Notes: generated from the letters alone by a model not told the origin. A DNA stretch of 64,000 bases from DATDAH01 sp963725155 (GCA_963725155.1 CAVRXU010000008.1:620001-684000), one strand, 5' to 3'; shown: positions 8,064-17,720, counted from the first letter of the stretch. Numbers and translations: made by a program.

Positions 8064-8932
8064 AGCAGTCCCTTCTCGTGGACGGGCAGCCGACCGGCGG
8101 CGAACGTCTCACCCCGCGTGCGGAGGGTGTCGGCGATCTTCTCTCGACCGATCATGACGATGAAGTCGTCGTCCTTGATCCCGGCGATCAACACCCGGGC
8201 CAGCTCGTTGAGGTCCTGCCAGGGCAGCTGGTAGCCACCCCGCTCGGCCATGGCCTCGAGCTTCTCGACGGTCATGGGCTCGGTGGAGCGGGGTCGCTCG
8301 CGGGCCAGCTCGTCGGGGCGGGTCTTGTCCGAGGTCCACAGGCCGGTCCGGAGGAGGCCGCCCGATGGGTAGAAGATCGAGGCCCGCAGCTTGGTCCCCT
8401 CGCTCTCCAGCTGGCTGGCCAGGCACTCCGTGAAGGTGGTGACGGCGGCCTTGCTGGCGGCGTAGACCGACGCCGTCGGCAGCGGCTCGATGCCCCCGTC
8501 GCCGGAGGACGTGTTGACGACGTGGCCCTCCTCGCCCGCCTCGATCATCCGGGGGACGAAGGTCAGCACGCCGTTGACCACGCCCATGACGTTGACGCCG
8601 TGGACCCAGCGCCAGTCGTTCACCGTGGTCTCCCACGGGGTGGAGGACGGCGCGCCGACGCCCGCGTTGTTGACCAGCAGGTGGCAGGCCCCGAAGCGCT
8701 CGTAGGTGGCGTCGGCCAGGGCCTCGACCGACGCCGGGTCGGACACGTCGGTGACCACGCCCAGGACCTCGCCCCGCTCGCCCAGCTCGGCCGCCGTGGC
8801 CGCGACCAGATCGGCCTGCACGTCGGCGACGACGAGGGACATGCCCTCGGTCAGCAGCTCCTCACCGAGGGCCCTGCCGATGCCCCCGGCGCCACCGGTC
8901 ACGACGGCCACCCGGCCGACCAGCTGGTTCAC
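8060..8932 (-). CDS. SDR family oxidoreductase
   Basis: A 290-residue SDR with TGGAGGIG near the N-terminus, NNAG, the Ser in NTSSGDGG and YAASK as the catalytic Tyr/Lys. It is clearly paralogous to the SDR at 50138-51016: both share ACHLL.NNAGV, NDWRW, FVPRMIE, NTSSGDGGI, GLW and RPDELAR. Both sit beside an amidohydrolase of the same clade. It is longer than usual SDRs because of an extended C-terminal tail. It is the first gene of the operon to 5748 and is divergent from a TetR gene, which probably regulates it. Confidence 0.92.
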   Translation of the reverse strand: MNQLVGRVAVVTGGAGGIGRALGEELLTEGMSLVVADVQADLVAATAAELGERGEVLGVVTDVSDPASVEALADATYERFGACHLLVNNAGVGAPSSTPWETTVNDWRWVHGVNVMGVVNGVLTFVPRMIEAGEEGHVVNTSSGDGGIEPLPTASVYAASKAAVTTFTECLASQLESEGTKLRASIFYPSGGLLRTGLWTSDKTRPDELARERPRSTEPMTVEKLEAMAERGGYQLPWQDLNELARVLIAGIKDDDFIVMIGREKIADTLRTRGETFAAGRLPVHEKGLL

Positions 8933-9006
8933 GTGTCCCCCATTTCCGAACTCTTATAGAAAACCCTACGAACGGCGTCCTGTCAAGCGCGTCGTACGCT
9001 CACGGG
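8933..9006. promoter_or_regulatory. Divergent promoter region between SDR operon and TetR gene
   Basis: On the minus strand a TTGACA (8986-8981) and a TATAAG (8958-8953) face the SDR, but the 22-base spacer is too long for a standard pair, so only one may be used. On the plus strand TACGCT (8995-9000) is 6 bases before the TetR GTG. No clean operator palindrome stands out. Confidence 0.4.
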
Positions 9007-9699
9007 GTGGCGAAGGTGGGGCGTCCGGCCCGGATCAGTCGTGAGGCGATCGCCGAGGCGGCCAACGACGTCGGCCTCTCCGACCTGACGCTGCGGGCCG
9101 TCGCCGATCGCCTCGGCGTCAGCATCGCCAGCCTCTACCACCACGTCGAAGGCAAGGACGACCTGCTCCGGCTGGCCGCCGAGTACTCCGCCGCCCGCAC
9201 CACGATCCCTCAGGACGAGGGTCAGCACTGGGCCGTCTGGCTCCTCCAGTGGGCCGTCTACAACCGGGACGCCTTCGTCGCCGAGCCCGCCCTCTTCGCC
9301 CAGTTCATGGACGGGGCCATCGGCGCCGACGTCATGGCCGACAACACCGACGCCATCCTCGCCCGCCTGGTGGCCCAGGGCTTCACTGCCCGGGAGGCCC
9401 AGAGCGCCTACCAGCTCGTCAGTGGTTGCGCCCTGGGCGCCGCCGTCCAGGCCATCCGCGAACAGCGGGCCGCGGCCGCGGGACGGCCGGCGGCCAAGGA
9501 GTACGTCCGCCTCTTGGCCGACCGCGATCCCGACGACCTCCCCCACCTGCGAGCCCTTCTGGCCGAAGCCGCGGTCACCCCGCTGGACAGCTTCGAGACC
9601 CGCATCATCACGGTGCTGGCCGGCATCGCCGCCCGGCGGGGCGAGGACTGGTCGGCGATCGCCACCAAGGTCGACCGCTTGCTGACCGCCCACGGCTGA
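9007..9699 (+). CDS. TetR/AcrR family transcriptional regulator
   Basis: A 230-residue regulator. An N-terminal TetR helix-turn-helix (LTLRAVADRLGVSIASLYHHV, about residues 27-47) is followed by an all-helical ligand domain with a C-terminal half like TetR_C. It starts at a GTG 6 bases after a TACGCT box. Its position, divergent from the SDR/amidohydrolase/Rieske operon, makes it the likely repressor of that operon, released by a pathway substrate or CoA-like intermediate. Confidence 0.92.
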   Translation: MAKVGRPARISREAIAEAANDVGLSDLTLRAVADRLGVSIASLYHHVEGKDDLLRLAAEYSAARTTIPQDEGQHWAVWLLQWAVYNRDAFVAEPALFAQFMDGAIGADVMADNTDAILARLVAQGFTAREAQSAYQLVSGCALGAAVQAIREQRAAAAGRPAAKEYVRLLADRDPDDLPHLRALLAEAAVTPLDSFETRIITVLAGIAARRGEDWSAIATKVDRLLTAHG

Positions 9700-9855
9700 G
9701 CCCGCCCCAACCACCGTCGCGGCTACGCAACGGAGCGGAGCAGCACCAACGAATCAGCAGCTTCGGCGGAGCCGGCGTTGCTGAACGAGGTGAAGCCACG
9801 CCGATGTGGTGGTCGTGAGTTGCACGACCGGTCGAGAATCGACCACCATGGCACG

Positions 9856-11037
9856 GTGGAATTCGGCATGTTCTTGCAGGGCTACGTCCCCGGGCCCGCG
9901 GCCCACACCACCGAGGGCGAGCACGCCGCGCTCCTGAACGAGGTCGAGATGGTCGTCACCGCCGACCGTCACAACTGGAAGTACGTGTGGGTCAGCGAGC
10001 ACCACGGCCTGGCCGAGTACTCCCACACCTCTTCCAGCGAGGTCTTCCTGGGCCACTGCGCGGCCCTCACCGAGCGCATCCACCTCGGTTCCGGCATCTT
10101 CGGCCTCAGCCCCCGAGCCAACCACCCGGTGCGCAACGCCGAGCGGGTCACCATGCTCGACCACCTCTCGAACGGTCGCTTCGAGTTCGGCACCGGGCGA
10201 GGGGCGGGCAGCCACGAGGTGGCCACCTTCAACATCCACGACACGTCCTCCACCCGGGCCGAGTGGGACGAGGTCATCTGGGAGCTCCCGAAGATGTGGG
10301 AGCGCAAGGACTACACGTTCCAGGGCGAGCACTTCGCCATGGACAAGCCCCACAACGTCCTGCCCAAGCCCTACGGCGTCGGCCACCCGCCGATCTGGGT
10401 GGCCTGCGGCTCCCCCTCGACCTTCGGCAAGGCAGGGGCGCTCGGCATCGGGGCCCTCGGGTTCAACTTCAGCCCGATCGACGAGATGCGGCCCCAGATC
10501 GAGGCCTACAAGGCCGGCATCGCCGGCTGCACCGAGCCCATCGGCCAGTTCGTCAACGACAACGTGATGATCACCAACGCCGTCATCTGCCTGGAGGACG
10601 GCGACCGGGCTCGGGACGTCATGACCCGGGCGGCCAGCGGCTACCTCTACTCCCTGGTCTGCCTCTACCACGACACCTTCCCGGTGCCGGAGGGCGCCAT
10701 CGTCTGGCCCGAGCCGCCCCGGCAGCTGGACCGGGCGACGGTCGACCTCGCCATCGAGTACGGCGGGGTCCTCTGCGGCACCCCCGACGAGGTGAACGAG
10801 CAGCTCAGCCGCTACGCCGAGGTCGGTGTCGACCAGCTCGTCTTCGGGATGCCCAACAACCTCACCCAGGACGAGACGCTGGAGTGCATCGAGCTCTTCG
10901 GCGACAAGGTCATCCCCCACTGGGACCCGGACCCGCTCCACCGCACCAGCCGCATGCGCCAGACCGCGCAGCCCAAGTACGGCCCCTTCGAGCACGAGCC
11001 CCCGGTCATCGAGACGATCTTCACCCGCGAGGGCTGA
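9856..11037 (+). CDS. LLM class flavin-dependent oxidoreductase
   Basis: A bacterial-luciferase-like (TIM-barrel) monooxygenase of about 393 residues from the GTG at 9856. Family features seen are VEFGMFLQGY at the N-terminus, WVSEHHG, GSGIFGLSPRANHPVR, LDHLSNGRFEFGTGRG and a C-terminal VDQLVFGM strand. These enzymes use FMNH2 from a separate reductase to oxidise carbonyl or aromatic substrates. The open frame extends to 9778, but alignment of the first beta strand favours 9856. It stands alone between a TetR gene and a convergent GlcG-like gene. Confidence 0.88.
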   Translation: MEFGMFLQGYVPGPAAHTTEGEHAALLNEVEMVVTADRHNWKYVWVSEHHGLAEYSHTSSSEVFLGHCAALTERIHLGSGIFGLSPRANHPVRNAERVTMLDHLSNGRFEFGTGRGAGSHEVATFNIHDTSSTRAEWDEVIWELPKMWERKDYTFQGEHFAMDKPHNVLPKPYGVGHPPIWVACGSPSTFGKAGALGIGALGFNFSPIDEMRPQIEAYKAGIAGCTEPIGQFVNDNVMITNAVICLEDGDRARDVMTRAASGYLYSLVCLYHDTFPVPEGAIVWPEPPRQLDRATVDLAIEYGGVLCGTPDEVNEQLSRYAEVGVDQLVFGMPNNLTQDETLECIELFGDKVIPHWDPDPLHRTSRMRQTAQPKYGPFEHEPPVIETIFTREG

Positions 11038-11040
11038 CCG

Positions 11041-11454
11041 TCAGCCGGTCGAGAGCAGCGCGGCGGCGGCCCGGGCGAGCGCCACGTCGTCGTCCTCGGG
11101 CAAGCCGCTGACACCCACCGCGCCCACCACCTCGCCCTCGACCACCACCGGGACCCCGCCCCCCCAGGTGACGTAGCGGAGCTCGCCGAAGTTCGTCATC
11201 GGGAAGTCCTCGCCGCGGGAGGCCTCGCCCACCGATCGGGACTCCGTCTGCTCCCGGGCCGCCGTGTAGGCCTTGTTGATGGCGATCCGCCCCGAGGACA
11301 GCCGGCAGCCGTCGGTGCGCAGGAAGGCGAGGAGCTCTCCGTGGGCATCGACGACGGCGACGGCGGCGCCGCGGCCCTCCGGCTCGAGCGCGGCGAGGAC
11401 GTGGTCCACCAGGCGCTGAGCATCGGCGTGGCCGAGAACGGTCTGCGGGTACAC
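11041..11454 (-). CDS. GlcG/HbpS-family heme-binding-like protein
   Basis: A 137-residue protein of the GlcG/HbpS (DUF336) fold: AAVAVVDAHGELLAFLR, then ALNKAYTA-like INKAYTAARE, GGVPVVVEGEVVGAVGVSG and a C-terminal DDDVALARAAA helix. The family includes extracellular heme sensors and PduO C-terminal domains; its role in sugar operons is not defined. The GTG start is supported by AAGGAG 6 bases upstream. It is the last gene of the sugar ABC operon, 11 bases after the Gfo/Idh gene. Confidence 0.88.
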   Translation of the reverse strand: MYPQTVLGHADAQRLVDHVLAALEPEGRGAAVAVVDAHGELLAFLRTDGCRLSSGRIAINKAYTAAREQTESRSVGEASRGEDFPMTNFGELRYVTWGGGVPVVVEGEVVGAVGVSGLPEDDDVALARAAAALLSTG

Positions 11455-11465
11455 GAGCGGCTCCT

Positions 11466-12617
11466 TCAGCGGACTTGACTCAGGCGGACAGCACTGCGCT
11501 CGCGCGCCGACACGACGGCGGCTTCGAGGACTCGCTGGGTCTGATAGGCATCGTCGAAGTCGGGAAGGGGAACGACCGGCGTGCCCCCACTCACGGCGGT
11601 GACCATGTCGGCCACCTGGTTGACGAAGGTGTGCTCGTAGCCCAGGCCATGGCCGTCGGGCCACCAGGACCCCGTCCACGGATGGTTCTCATGGGTCACC
11701 TGGATCGTGCGCCACCCCTGGAGCTCGGGCGGGTCGTCCGCGGTGAAGACCTGCAACTCGTTCATGCGTTCGAAGTCGAAGCGCAGCGCGCCGCGTTCAC
11801 CGTGGATCTCGATCCGGTTCGAGTTCTTCACGCCCGTGGCCAGCCGGGTCGACTCGAAGGTGGCCACGGCGCCTCCGGCGAAGCGGGCGAGGAAGAGGAC
11901 GGCGTCGTCGACGGTGCTCCGACCGGTCCGGCCCGGGTCATCGATGAGCGGCCGCTCCTTGATGAAGGTCTCGACGATCGAGCCGCTGACCTCGACGATC
12001 TCCTCGCCGGAGATGAACCGGGCCATGTCGACGATGTGGGCACTCAGGTCGCCCAGGGCCCCGGAGCCGGCCACCCCGCGGCGAAAGCGCCAGGCCAGCG
12101 GTGTCTCGGGTCCGCCCCAGCCCTGCAGGTAGGCGCAGCGGACGTGGTAGAGGCGACCGACCCAGCCCGATTGGACCAGCTGATGGGCCAGGGCCACGGC
12201 GGGGACCCGCCGGTAGCTGTACCAGACGAAGGTGTCGCCCTTGGCCCGGCGGGCCGCATCCCGCATGGCCCGGGCGTCGTCGAGGGTGCCGGCCAAGGGC
12301 TTCTCGCAGGCCACGTGCTTGCCCGCCTCGAGCGCGGCGATGGCCTGCTCGGCGTGGCGATCGTTGGGCGTGGCCACGTCGACGAGATCGACCTCGGGGT
12401 GACACGCCGCGGTCCGCCATCTCGTGGTCGCCTCCTCCCAACCCCAGCGGTCGGCGAACGCCCGCGTCGCCTCCGCGTCGCGGCCGGCGACGATCCGCAG
12501 GCCGGGCTCGGCGGGGAGGTCGAAGAACCGACCGGCCGTACGCCAGGCGTGGGCGTGGGCCCGGCCCATGAACTTGGTGCCGAGCATGGCCACGTTCAGT
12601 CGTCGGTCGGTGCTCAT
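11466..12617 (-). CDS. Gfo/Idh/MocA family oxidoreductase
   Basis: A 383-residue NAD(P)-dependent sugar or polyol dehydrogenase. The N-terminal Rossmann motif MLGTKFMGRAH is followed by VDVATPNDRHAEQA and the signature EKPLAG containing the catalytic Lys. The C-terminal alpha/beta domain has LGDLSAHIVDMARF. Inositol-2-dehydrogenase-like family members oxidise ring hydroxyls of sugars or cyclitols. Two ATGs are adjacent; the second (12617) is 7 bases from the GGAGG and is preferred. The start overlaps the stop of the FG-GAP lipoprotein gene (ATGA), so they are translationally coupled within the sugar ABC operon. Confidence 0.92.
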   Translation of the reverse strand: MSTDRRLNVAMLGTKFMGRAHAHAWRTAGRFFDLPAEPGLRIVAGRDAEATRAFADRWGWEEATTRWRTAACHPEVDLVDVATPNDRHAEQAIAALEAGKHVACEKPLAGTLDDARAMRDAARRAKGDTFVWYSYRRVPAVALAHQLVQSGWVGRLYHVRCAYLQGWGGPETPLAWRFRRGVAGSGALGDLSAHIVDMARFISGEEIVEVSGSIVETFIKERPLIDDPGRTGRSTVDDAVLFLARFAGGAVATFESTRLATGVKNSNRIEIHGERGALRFDFERMNELQVFTADDPPELQGWRTIQVTHENHPWTGSWWPDGHGLGYEHTFVNQVADMVTAVSGGTPVVPLPDFDDAYQTQRVLEAAVVSARERSAVRLSQVR

Positions 12618-14351
12618 CATCTGACCTCCTCGCCGAGGGTGAGGATCTGGTTGGCGGCCACGTGCTCGACCACCGTCGACCGACCGTCGGGCCACCGCAC
12701 CCGGACCTCGGCCACGCGGGTGACGCCGAGCCGAGCCCGAAGTGGGCACGGGGGTCCTCGGACGACAAGTAGCTGCTCCCGGCCCGCAGCTCGCGTCGGA
12801 AGCGGCGGCCGTCGGCCAGGCGCACCGCCACCACCGCGCCGGGTGAGAAGTCGGCGCTGGCGACCTCGAGCCAGTTCCCGTCCGCACCCCGGTTCTCGAG
12901 GAGGACCAGGGGGGAGCCGACGTCGTTGACGGCCACGTCCATGTCCCCGTCGTTGTCGAAGTCCGCCACCGCCAGTCCCCGGGCGTTGAGTGGGCCGAGG
13001 GCCTCGAGGCCGATGGCGGCCCCGATGTCCTCGAAGCGGCCCGGCGCACCGTCGGCGGCGAGGTTGCCGTAGGCGCCGATCGTCTCGGCATCGAGGCCGA
13101 GGTCGACGATGGGGATCGCACCGTTGGCCACCAGCAGGTCCAGGTCGGTGTCGAGGTCGAGGTCGACGAAGGTGGTGCCCCACCCGGTCCTCGACCCGTT
13201 CGGCGCCTCGTCCCCGAATGTCGGCAGACCGTCGGTGAAGGTCGGGGCCCCCCGCCGCGTCCGGTTCACGAACAGGGCGGGGGTCTGACCGGCCAGGTTG
13301 GTCACGTAGAGATCTCCTCGCCCGTCGCCGGTGTAGTCGTCACCGGCCACCCCCATCGCGCTCCCCGCGTCGGCCACGGACGCCTCCGTCCCCACGTCGC
13401 GGAGGGAGAAGCCGAGGCCGCCCGGATCGTCCTGCCCGCTCACGGGCTCGTTGAGGTAGAGGCGGCTCGGGTTGGTGTCATTGGCCACGTAGAGGTCGAG
13501 GTCGTGATCACGGTCGACGTCGGTGAACAGCGCGCCGAGGCCGTAGTCGGCGTCGGGATCGACCCCGAGCCGCTCGCCCACCTCCCGGAAGGTGACCCGT
13601 CCGTCGGCACCCGGGCCCTCGCTGAGGTAGAGCAGGTCGCGGACGCCCCGGTGACTGTTGGGGAACCCTTGCGCCGATTCCGGATCGGCGCGTTCACGTT
13701 GACGTAGCCGGACACGAACAGATCGGGCCAACCGTCGCCGTCGACGTCGCCGACGGCCGCCCCGGTGTACCAGCCGTAGGCGTCGACGCCGGCGGCCTCG
13801 GCCCCTTCGGTGAACGTCCCGTCGCCGTTGCCCCACAGCAGGGAGTTCCCGCGCGCCGTCGTGACGAAGAGGTCGGTCGCCCCGTCCCGATCGAAGTCGG
13901 CGGCGACGCAACCCTCGCCCCGAACGGCCAGGTCGGCCCCCGAACCGACGCTGATGTCGGTGAAGTGGCCACCGTCGTTGCGGAACAAGCGGTTGGTGGG
14001 CCGCTCGCCCTCGGCGTCCCACTGTCGGGACTCCAACTCGGCATACGAATTGACTGCGTAGAGGTCGAGCCGGCGGTCACCGTCGGCGTCGAGCCAGCAC
14101 ACGCCGCTGCCCATCATGGCCGCCCGGTCGCCGGAGACGTCCCAACGGAAGGCACCGTGCGTGAACGCCACGCCCTGCGCCTCGGCGACGTCGACCAGGG
14201 TCAGTTCCTCAGGCGGCGCCTCTTCCTCCCGGATCTCGGCCGCCGGAGCGGCGTCGGGGATGGTCCCGGCGTCGGAGCACGCGGTCAGGACCACCCCCAA
14301 GGCCACCGCCGTCGCCACGACCCGCGGGCGATTCGGCGGCCTCCGGCGCAC
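12617..14351 (-). pseudogene. FG-GAP/VCBS repeat lipoprotein with ASPIC/UnbV domain, two frameshifts
   Basis: Across three frames this is an about 578-residue CRTAC1-like protein. A GTG at 14351 opens a lipoprotein signal with lipobox LTAC (VVLTACS). Several FG-GAP calcium-binding repeats follow (DADGDRRLDL, DFDRDGATDLF, DVDGDGWPDLF, DFDNDGDMDVA), giving a beta-propeller. The C-terminal ASPIC/UnbV motif is SYLSSEDPRAHFGLG then VRVRWPDG. The frame changes at about 13660-13690 and about 12727-12735. It begins 5 bases after the permease stop and overlaps the Gfo/Idh gene. An outer-surface glycan-binding or presenting role for the transporter is an inference. Confidence 0.82.
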
Positions 14352-14356
14352 CCGAC

Positions 14357-15634
14357 TCAGACGATCCCCGCCGCCGCCCGGCCCTTCCTGGACAGCGAGT
14401 CGACCAACACCGCGGCGAGCAACACCAGCCCGGTGACGATGAACTTCGTTCCCGATGCCAGCCCGAGCAGATCCATGCCGTTGGCCACGCTGGCGATCAC
14501 GAGGGCGCCCAACAGGGCGTTGACGGGCCGACCCCGACCGCCGAACAGGCTGGTGCCCCCGATCACTGCGGCGGCGATGACGTTGAGCAGCAGGTTGCCG
14601 CCGCCGGTGTTGGTGGACACCGAACGGATGCGCGAGGTGAGGATGATCCCGCCGGCACCGGCCATGAAGCCCACGATCATGAAGACCGCGATGCGGATGC
14701 GATCGACGTTGATGCCGGCCCGCCGGGCGGCCTCCGGGTTGCCGCCGACGGCGTAGATGTGGCGTCCGAACGCCGTCCGGGCGGCGATGAACGACCAGAA
14801 GACCAGGAACACGAGCAGGATCACCATGACGAAGGGCACGCCCCGGTCGCGGTTGGCGTACCAGACGGCCCACCCCACGACGGCGGCCAGCCCGGCGATC
14901 TGGAGCAGCAGGATGATGAGCGGCTTGGCGGCCAGGCCCCTCGCTCGACGGAGGAATGCCGTCCGCAGCTCCACCGCGGCGAACAATGCCACGGAAAGGA
15001 CGCCCAGGATCCAGCCTTGGGCGTCGCTGAGGAACGCACCGGCGATGTCGATGACCGTCTGGTCCTGGATGCGGATGGTGCCCGAGGTCGACGACTGCGT
15101 GGTCAGGGTGAGCACCACCCCGCTCCAGATCAGGAGACCGGCCAGGGTGACGACGAAGGACGGGACCCCGGCCTTCGTCACCAACAGGCCGGTGCTCAGC
15201 CCGATGGCCGTCGTGATGAGCAGCGCGATGCCGATGGCCAACGGCCACGGGTACGCCTGTACATCCGGGCGCAGCAGCATGGTCATCACCACGCCCCCGA
15301 CGGCGCTGACGAACGCCACCGAGAGATCGATCTCGGCGATGAGCAGGACGAACACGACGCCGATGGCGATGGTGGCGATGCCCGCCATCTGCAGGAGCAG
15401 GTTGGTGAAGTTCCGGGGAGAGATGAACACGTCCTCGGCGAGGCCGAAGATGGTCACGATGAGGAAGAGGCCGACGATGATCGGCAGGGAGCCCAGCTCG
15501 CCCGACCGCACCCGGACCCACCACGCCTTCATGTAGGCGCTCAGGGTCGGCAACGTGTTCCGGTCAGCCCTGGCCAGGGCGGGTCCGGACTTGTCGTCGT
15601 CGGGAAGATGGTCGCCCTGTTCGACCTCACTCAT
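14357..15634 (-). CDS. Sugar ABC transporter permease (XylH/RbsC type)
   Basis: A 425-residue permease of the carbohydrate-uptake-2 branch, with about 10 hydrophobic segments. Conserved features are IAEIDLSVAFV near the first third (the ribose/xylose permease signature), AFGRHIYAVGGNPEAARRAGI (the EAA-like loop that contacts the ATPase) and LLNVIAAAVIGGTSLFGGRG. Its length and an extra hydrophobic insert in the middle fit XylH-like proteins. The ATG overlaps the stop of the ATPase gene by 4 bases. It forms the membrane pore with the ATPase at 15631. Confidence 0.93.
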   Translation of the reverse strand: MSEVEQGDHLPDDDKSGPALARADRNTLPTLSAYMKAWWVRVRSGELGSLPIIVGLFLIVTIFGLAEDVFISPRNFTNLLLQMAGIATIAIGVVFVLLIAEIDLSVAFVSAVGGVVMTMLLRPDVQAYPWPLAIGIALLITTAIGLSTGLLVTKAGVPSFVVTLAGLLIWSGVVLTLTTQSSTSGTIRIQDQTVIDIAGAFLSDAQGWILGVLSVALFAAVELRTAFLRRARGLAAKPLIILLLQIAGLAAVVGWAVWYANRDRGVPFVMVILLVFLVFWSFIAARTAFGRHIYAVGGNPEAARRAGINVDRIRIAVFMIVGFMAGAGGIILTSRIRSVSTNTGGGNLLLNVIAAAVIGGTSLFGGRGRPVNALLGALVIASVANGMDLLGLASGTKFIVTGLVLLAAVLVDSLSRKGRAAAGIV

Positions 15635-16404
15635 GATTCGACCGCCTCGGCCATGCCGGGGACGTGTCGCAGTTCGCCGGCGGTGATGGAATGGACGACT
15701 TCCTGCTGGTCGGTCTCGGCGGTGACGAAGAGATCGACCATCTGGCCGAGCCGGAGCACGGTGATCCGGTCCGCGACCTCGAAGATGTCGTGCAGGTTGT
15801 GGGAGATGATCACCACGGCGAGCCCCCGGTCCGCCAGTCGACGGGTGAGATCGAGGACCTGGCGGGTCTGGGCCACGCCGAGGGCCGCGGTCGGCTCGTC
15901 GAGGATGACGACTTGTGACTCCCACATGACGGCCTTCGCCACCGCCACCGCCTGCCGCTGGCCGCCGGAGAGCCCGGCCACCACCTGACGGACAGAGGAG
16001 AGCGTGGTCACCGAGAGGCTGTCGAGGGTCGTCTGGGCCTCCTCCTCCATGGCCGCCTCATCCAGGATGACGCCCTTCTTGCGTTCGCGACCGAGGAACA
16101 TGTTGGCGACGACGTCGAGGTTGTCGGCCAGAGCGAGGTCCTGATAGACGATCTCGATGCCCAGGGCGGCGGCCGCGGCCGGACCGCCGATGTGGACGTC
16201 CTCGCCCTTGAAGCGCACATGGCCGGTGTCGAACGGATAGATGCCGGCAATGCCCTTGATGAGGGTCGACTTGCCCGCCCCGTTGTCGCCCACGAGGGCC
16301 ATCACCTCACCAGGGCAGACCTCGAAGTCGACGCCGTAGAGCGCTTGGACGGCGCCGAAGGCCTTCGACACGCCCCTGCACTCGAGGATCGGTGGTTCAG
16401 CCAT
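15631..16404 (-). CDS. Sugar ABC transporter ATP-binding protein, single domain
   Basis: A 257-residue ATPase. Walker A is GDNGAGKST, the Q-loop is YQDLALADNL, the signature is LSGGQRQAVAVAKAV, Walker B is VVILDEPTAAL and the H-loop is ISHNLHD. Unlike RbsA/XylG it has only one nucleotide-binding domain, as in FrcA-type systems, so it should act as a homodimer. It lies between the binding-protein gene (90-base gap with a hairpin) and the permease (ATGA overlap). Confidence 0.94.
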   Translation of the reverse strand: MAEPPILECRGVSKAFGAVQALYGVDFEVCPGEVMALVGDNGAGKSTLIKGIAGIYPFDTGHVRFKGEDVHIGGPAAAAALGIEIVYQDLALADNLDVVANMFLGRERKKGVILDEAAMEEEAQTTLDSLSVTTLSSVRQVVAGLSGGQRQAVAVAKAVMWESQVVILDEPTAALGVAQTRQVLDLTRRLADRGLAVVIISHNLHDIFEVADRITVLRLGQMVDLFVTAETDQQEVVHSITAGELRHVPGMAEAVES

Positions 16405-16430
16405 GCACGTCGCTTTCGATCAGTACGGTC

Positions 16431-16460
16431 GTGGGGGGCGCCCCGAGGGACGCCCCCCAC
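16431..16460 (-). terminator. Intra-operon hairpin between binding protein and ATPase
   Basis: Perfect 10-base arms (GTGGGGGGCG and CGCCCCCCAC) around a 10-base loop, placed after the binding-protein stop. Such hairpins often protect or partly terminate the message so that the binding protein is made in excess. There is no T-tract. Confidence 0.6.
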
Positions 16461-16494
16461 CAACCGGGCTCGATTCAGCCAGGGACTTCGAGGA

Positions 16495-17625
16495 CTAGCA
16501 ATACTGCGCGAAGTCGCCCACGCAGACGTCGTCGGGGTTGACGAAGCCGTCGGCGTACACGGTGTCCTCGATGTTGTCGGCGGTCACGGCGACGGGATCG
16601 AGCAGGACGGCGGGGCCACCGCCGACGGGCGCCGTGTCGGGGGCGACCGTTGCGACGTCGCCGCACTGCTGCAGCGCGAGGGCGGCCTCGGCCGCCGCGG
16701 CGGCCTCGTCCTGGATCGGCTTGTAGACCGTCATCGTCTGGTCACCCGAGAGGATGAGCTGAATGCCCGGGACGGTGGCGTCCTGGCCGCTGACCGGGAT
16801 CTGGGTGGTGTCCAGACCCGCGTTCTGCATGGCCGTGATGGCCGCCCCGGCGAGGCCGTCGTTGGCCGCGAACACGGCGTCGACCTCGTTGTTGGCGTCG
16901 GTGAGGATCTGCTCCATGATCCGGCCGGCCTCGTCGTTGTCCCAGTCGGGGACGTCCTCGTCGGCGACGAGGTTCCAGTCACCGGCTTCGACCCGGGCCG
17001 ACACCGTCTCGTTGTAGCCCTCCTTGAACAGCCGCGCGTTGTCGTCGGTCGGACCGCCGTTGAGCATCACGACGTTCGGCGGATGATCGAGCCCGAGGTC
17101 ATCGATGGCGGGCTCGAGCACCTCGGCCATCGTCTGGCCCACCACCACGTTGTCGAAGCTCACGTAGACGTCAGCGCCGTCACCCTCGACCGTCTCACGG
17201 TCGTAGTCGACCGTGGCCACACCGGCCGCTCGAGCCGTGTCGATGATCGTGGCCCCGGATCCGGAGTCGAGGTTGGTCAGAAGGATGACGCCGGCGCCCT
17301 CGGCGATCGCCTGGTCGGCCTGGGACTGCTGTTGCTGCGCGTCACCCTCGGCGTTGACGATGGTGTAGTCGACGCCGGCCTCGTCGAAGGCCGCCTCGAA
17401 GGCCGGGCGGTCTTGGGTCTCCCAGCGATCCGAGGAGGCGCTGTCAGGCAACAGGACCCAGATGCTCGAGTCGGCGGTCGCACAGTCACCGGCGGCCTCA
17501 GAGCCACCGCCTGTGGTGTCACTGCTGCTGCTGTCATCGCCACTGTCGTCGCCGCATGCTGCGACCACGAACAAGAACGCCAGCAACAGGCCCAGCAAAC
17601 GGACCCCCCGAAGATGTCTGATCAT
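16495..17625 (-). CDS. Sugar ABC transporter substrate-binding lipoprotein (XylF-like)
   Basis: A 376-residue periplasmic-binding-protein-type lipoprotein. The signal peptide ends in lipobox VAAC (Cys near 23), followed by a Ser/Thr/Gly/Asp-rich linker to about residue 48. The type I fold shows IWVLLPDSASSDRW, ADQAIAEGAGVILLT, VNAEGDAQQQQ, DVDAVFAANDGLAGAAITA and IPVSGQDATVPGIQLI, as in D-xylose-binding XylF proteins. A GGGGGAG ribosome site sits 7 bases before the ATG. It is the first gene of the uptake operon running to 11041. The pentose specificity is by family resemblance only. Confidence 0.92.
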   Translation of the reverse strand: MIRHLRGVRLLGLLLAFLFVVAACGDDSGDDSSSSDTTGGGSEAAGDCATADSSIWVLLPDSASSDRWETQDRPAFEAAFDEAGVDYTIVNAEGDAQQQQSQADQAIAEGAGVILLTNLDSGSGATIIDTARAAGVATVDYDRETVEGDGADVYVSFDNVVVGQTMAEVLEPAIDDLGLDHPPNVVMLNGGPTDDNARLFKEGYNETVSARVEAGDWNLVADEDVPDWDNDEAGRIMEQILTDANNEVDAVFAANDGLAGAAITAMQNAGLDTTQIPVSGQDATVPGIQLILSGDQTMTVYKPIQDEAAAAAEAALALQQCGDVATVAPDTAPVGGGPAVLLDPVAVTADNIEDTVYADGFVNPDDVCVGDFAQYC

Positions 17626-17720
17626 CGATGTCTCCCCCTACGCCTGATACCAGTGGACATCACCGGCGACGAAACGCGAACGCTAGCAAACCGTTCCGAG
17701 GGGGGTGGGCGCGGCCGGGT

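Noticed and set aside
17641..17720. LacI-type operator upstream of the sugar-binding-protein gene
   Set aside because: GAACG and CGTTC occur 13 bases apart near CTAGC, but the symmetry is poor and no LacI or ROK regulator lies nearby.
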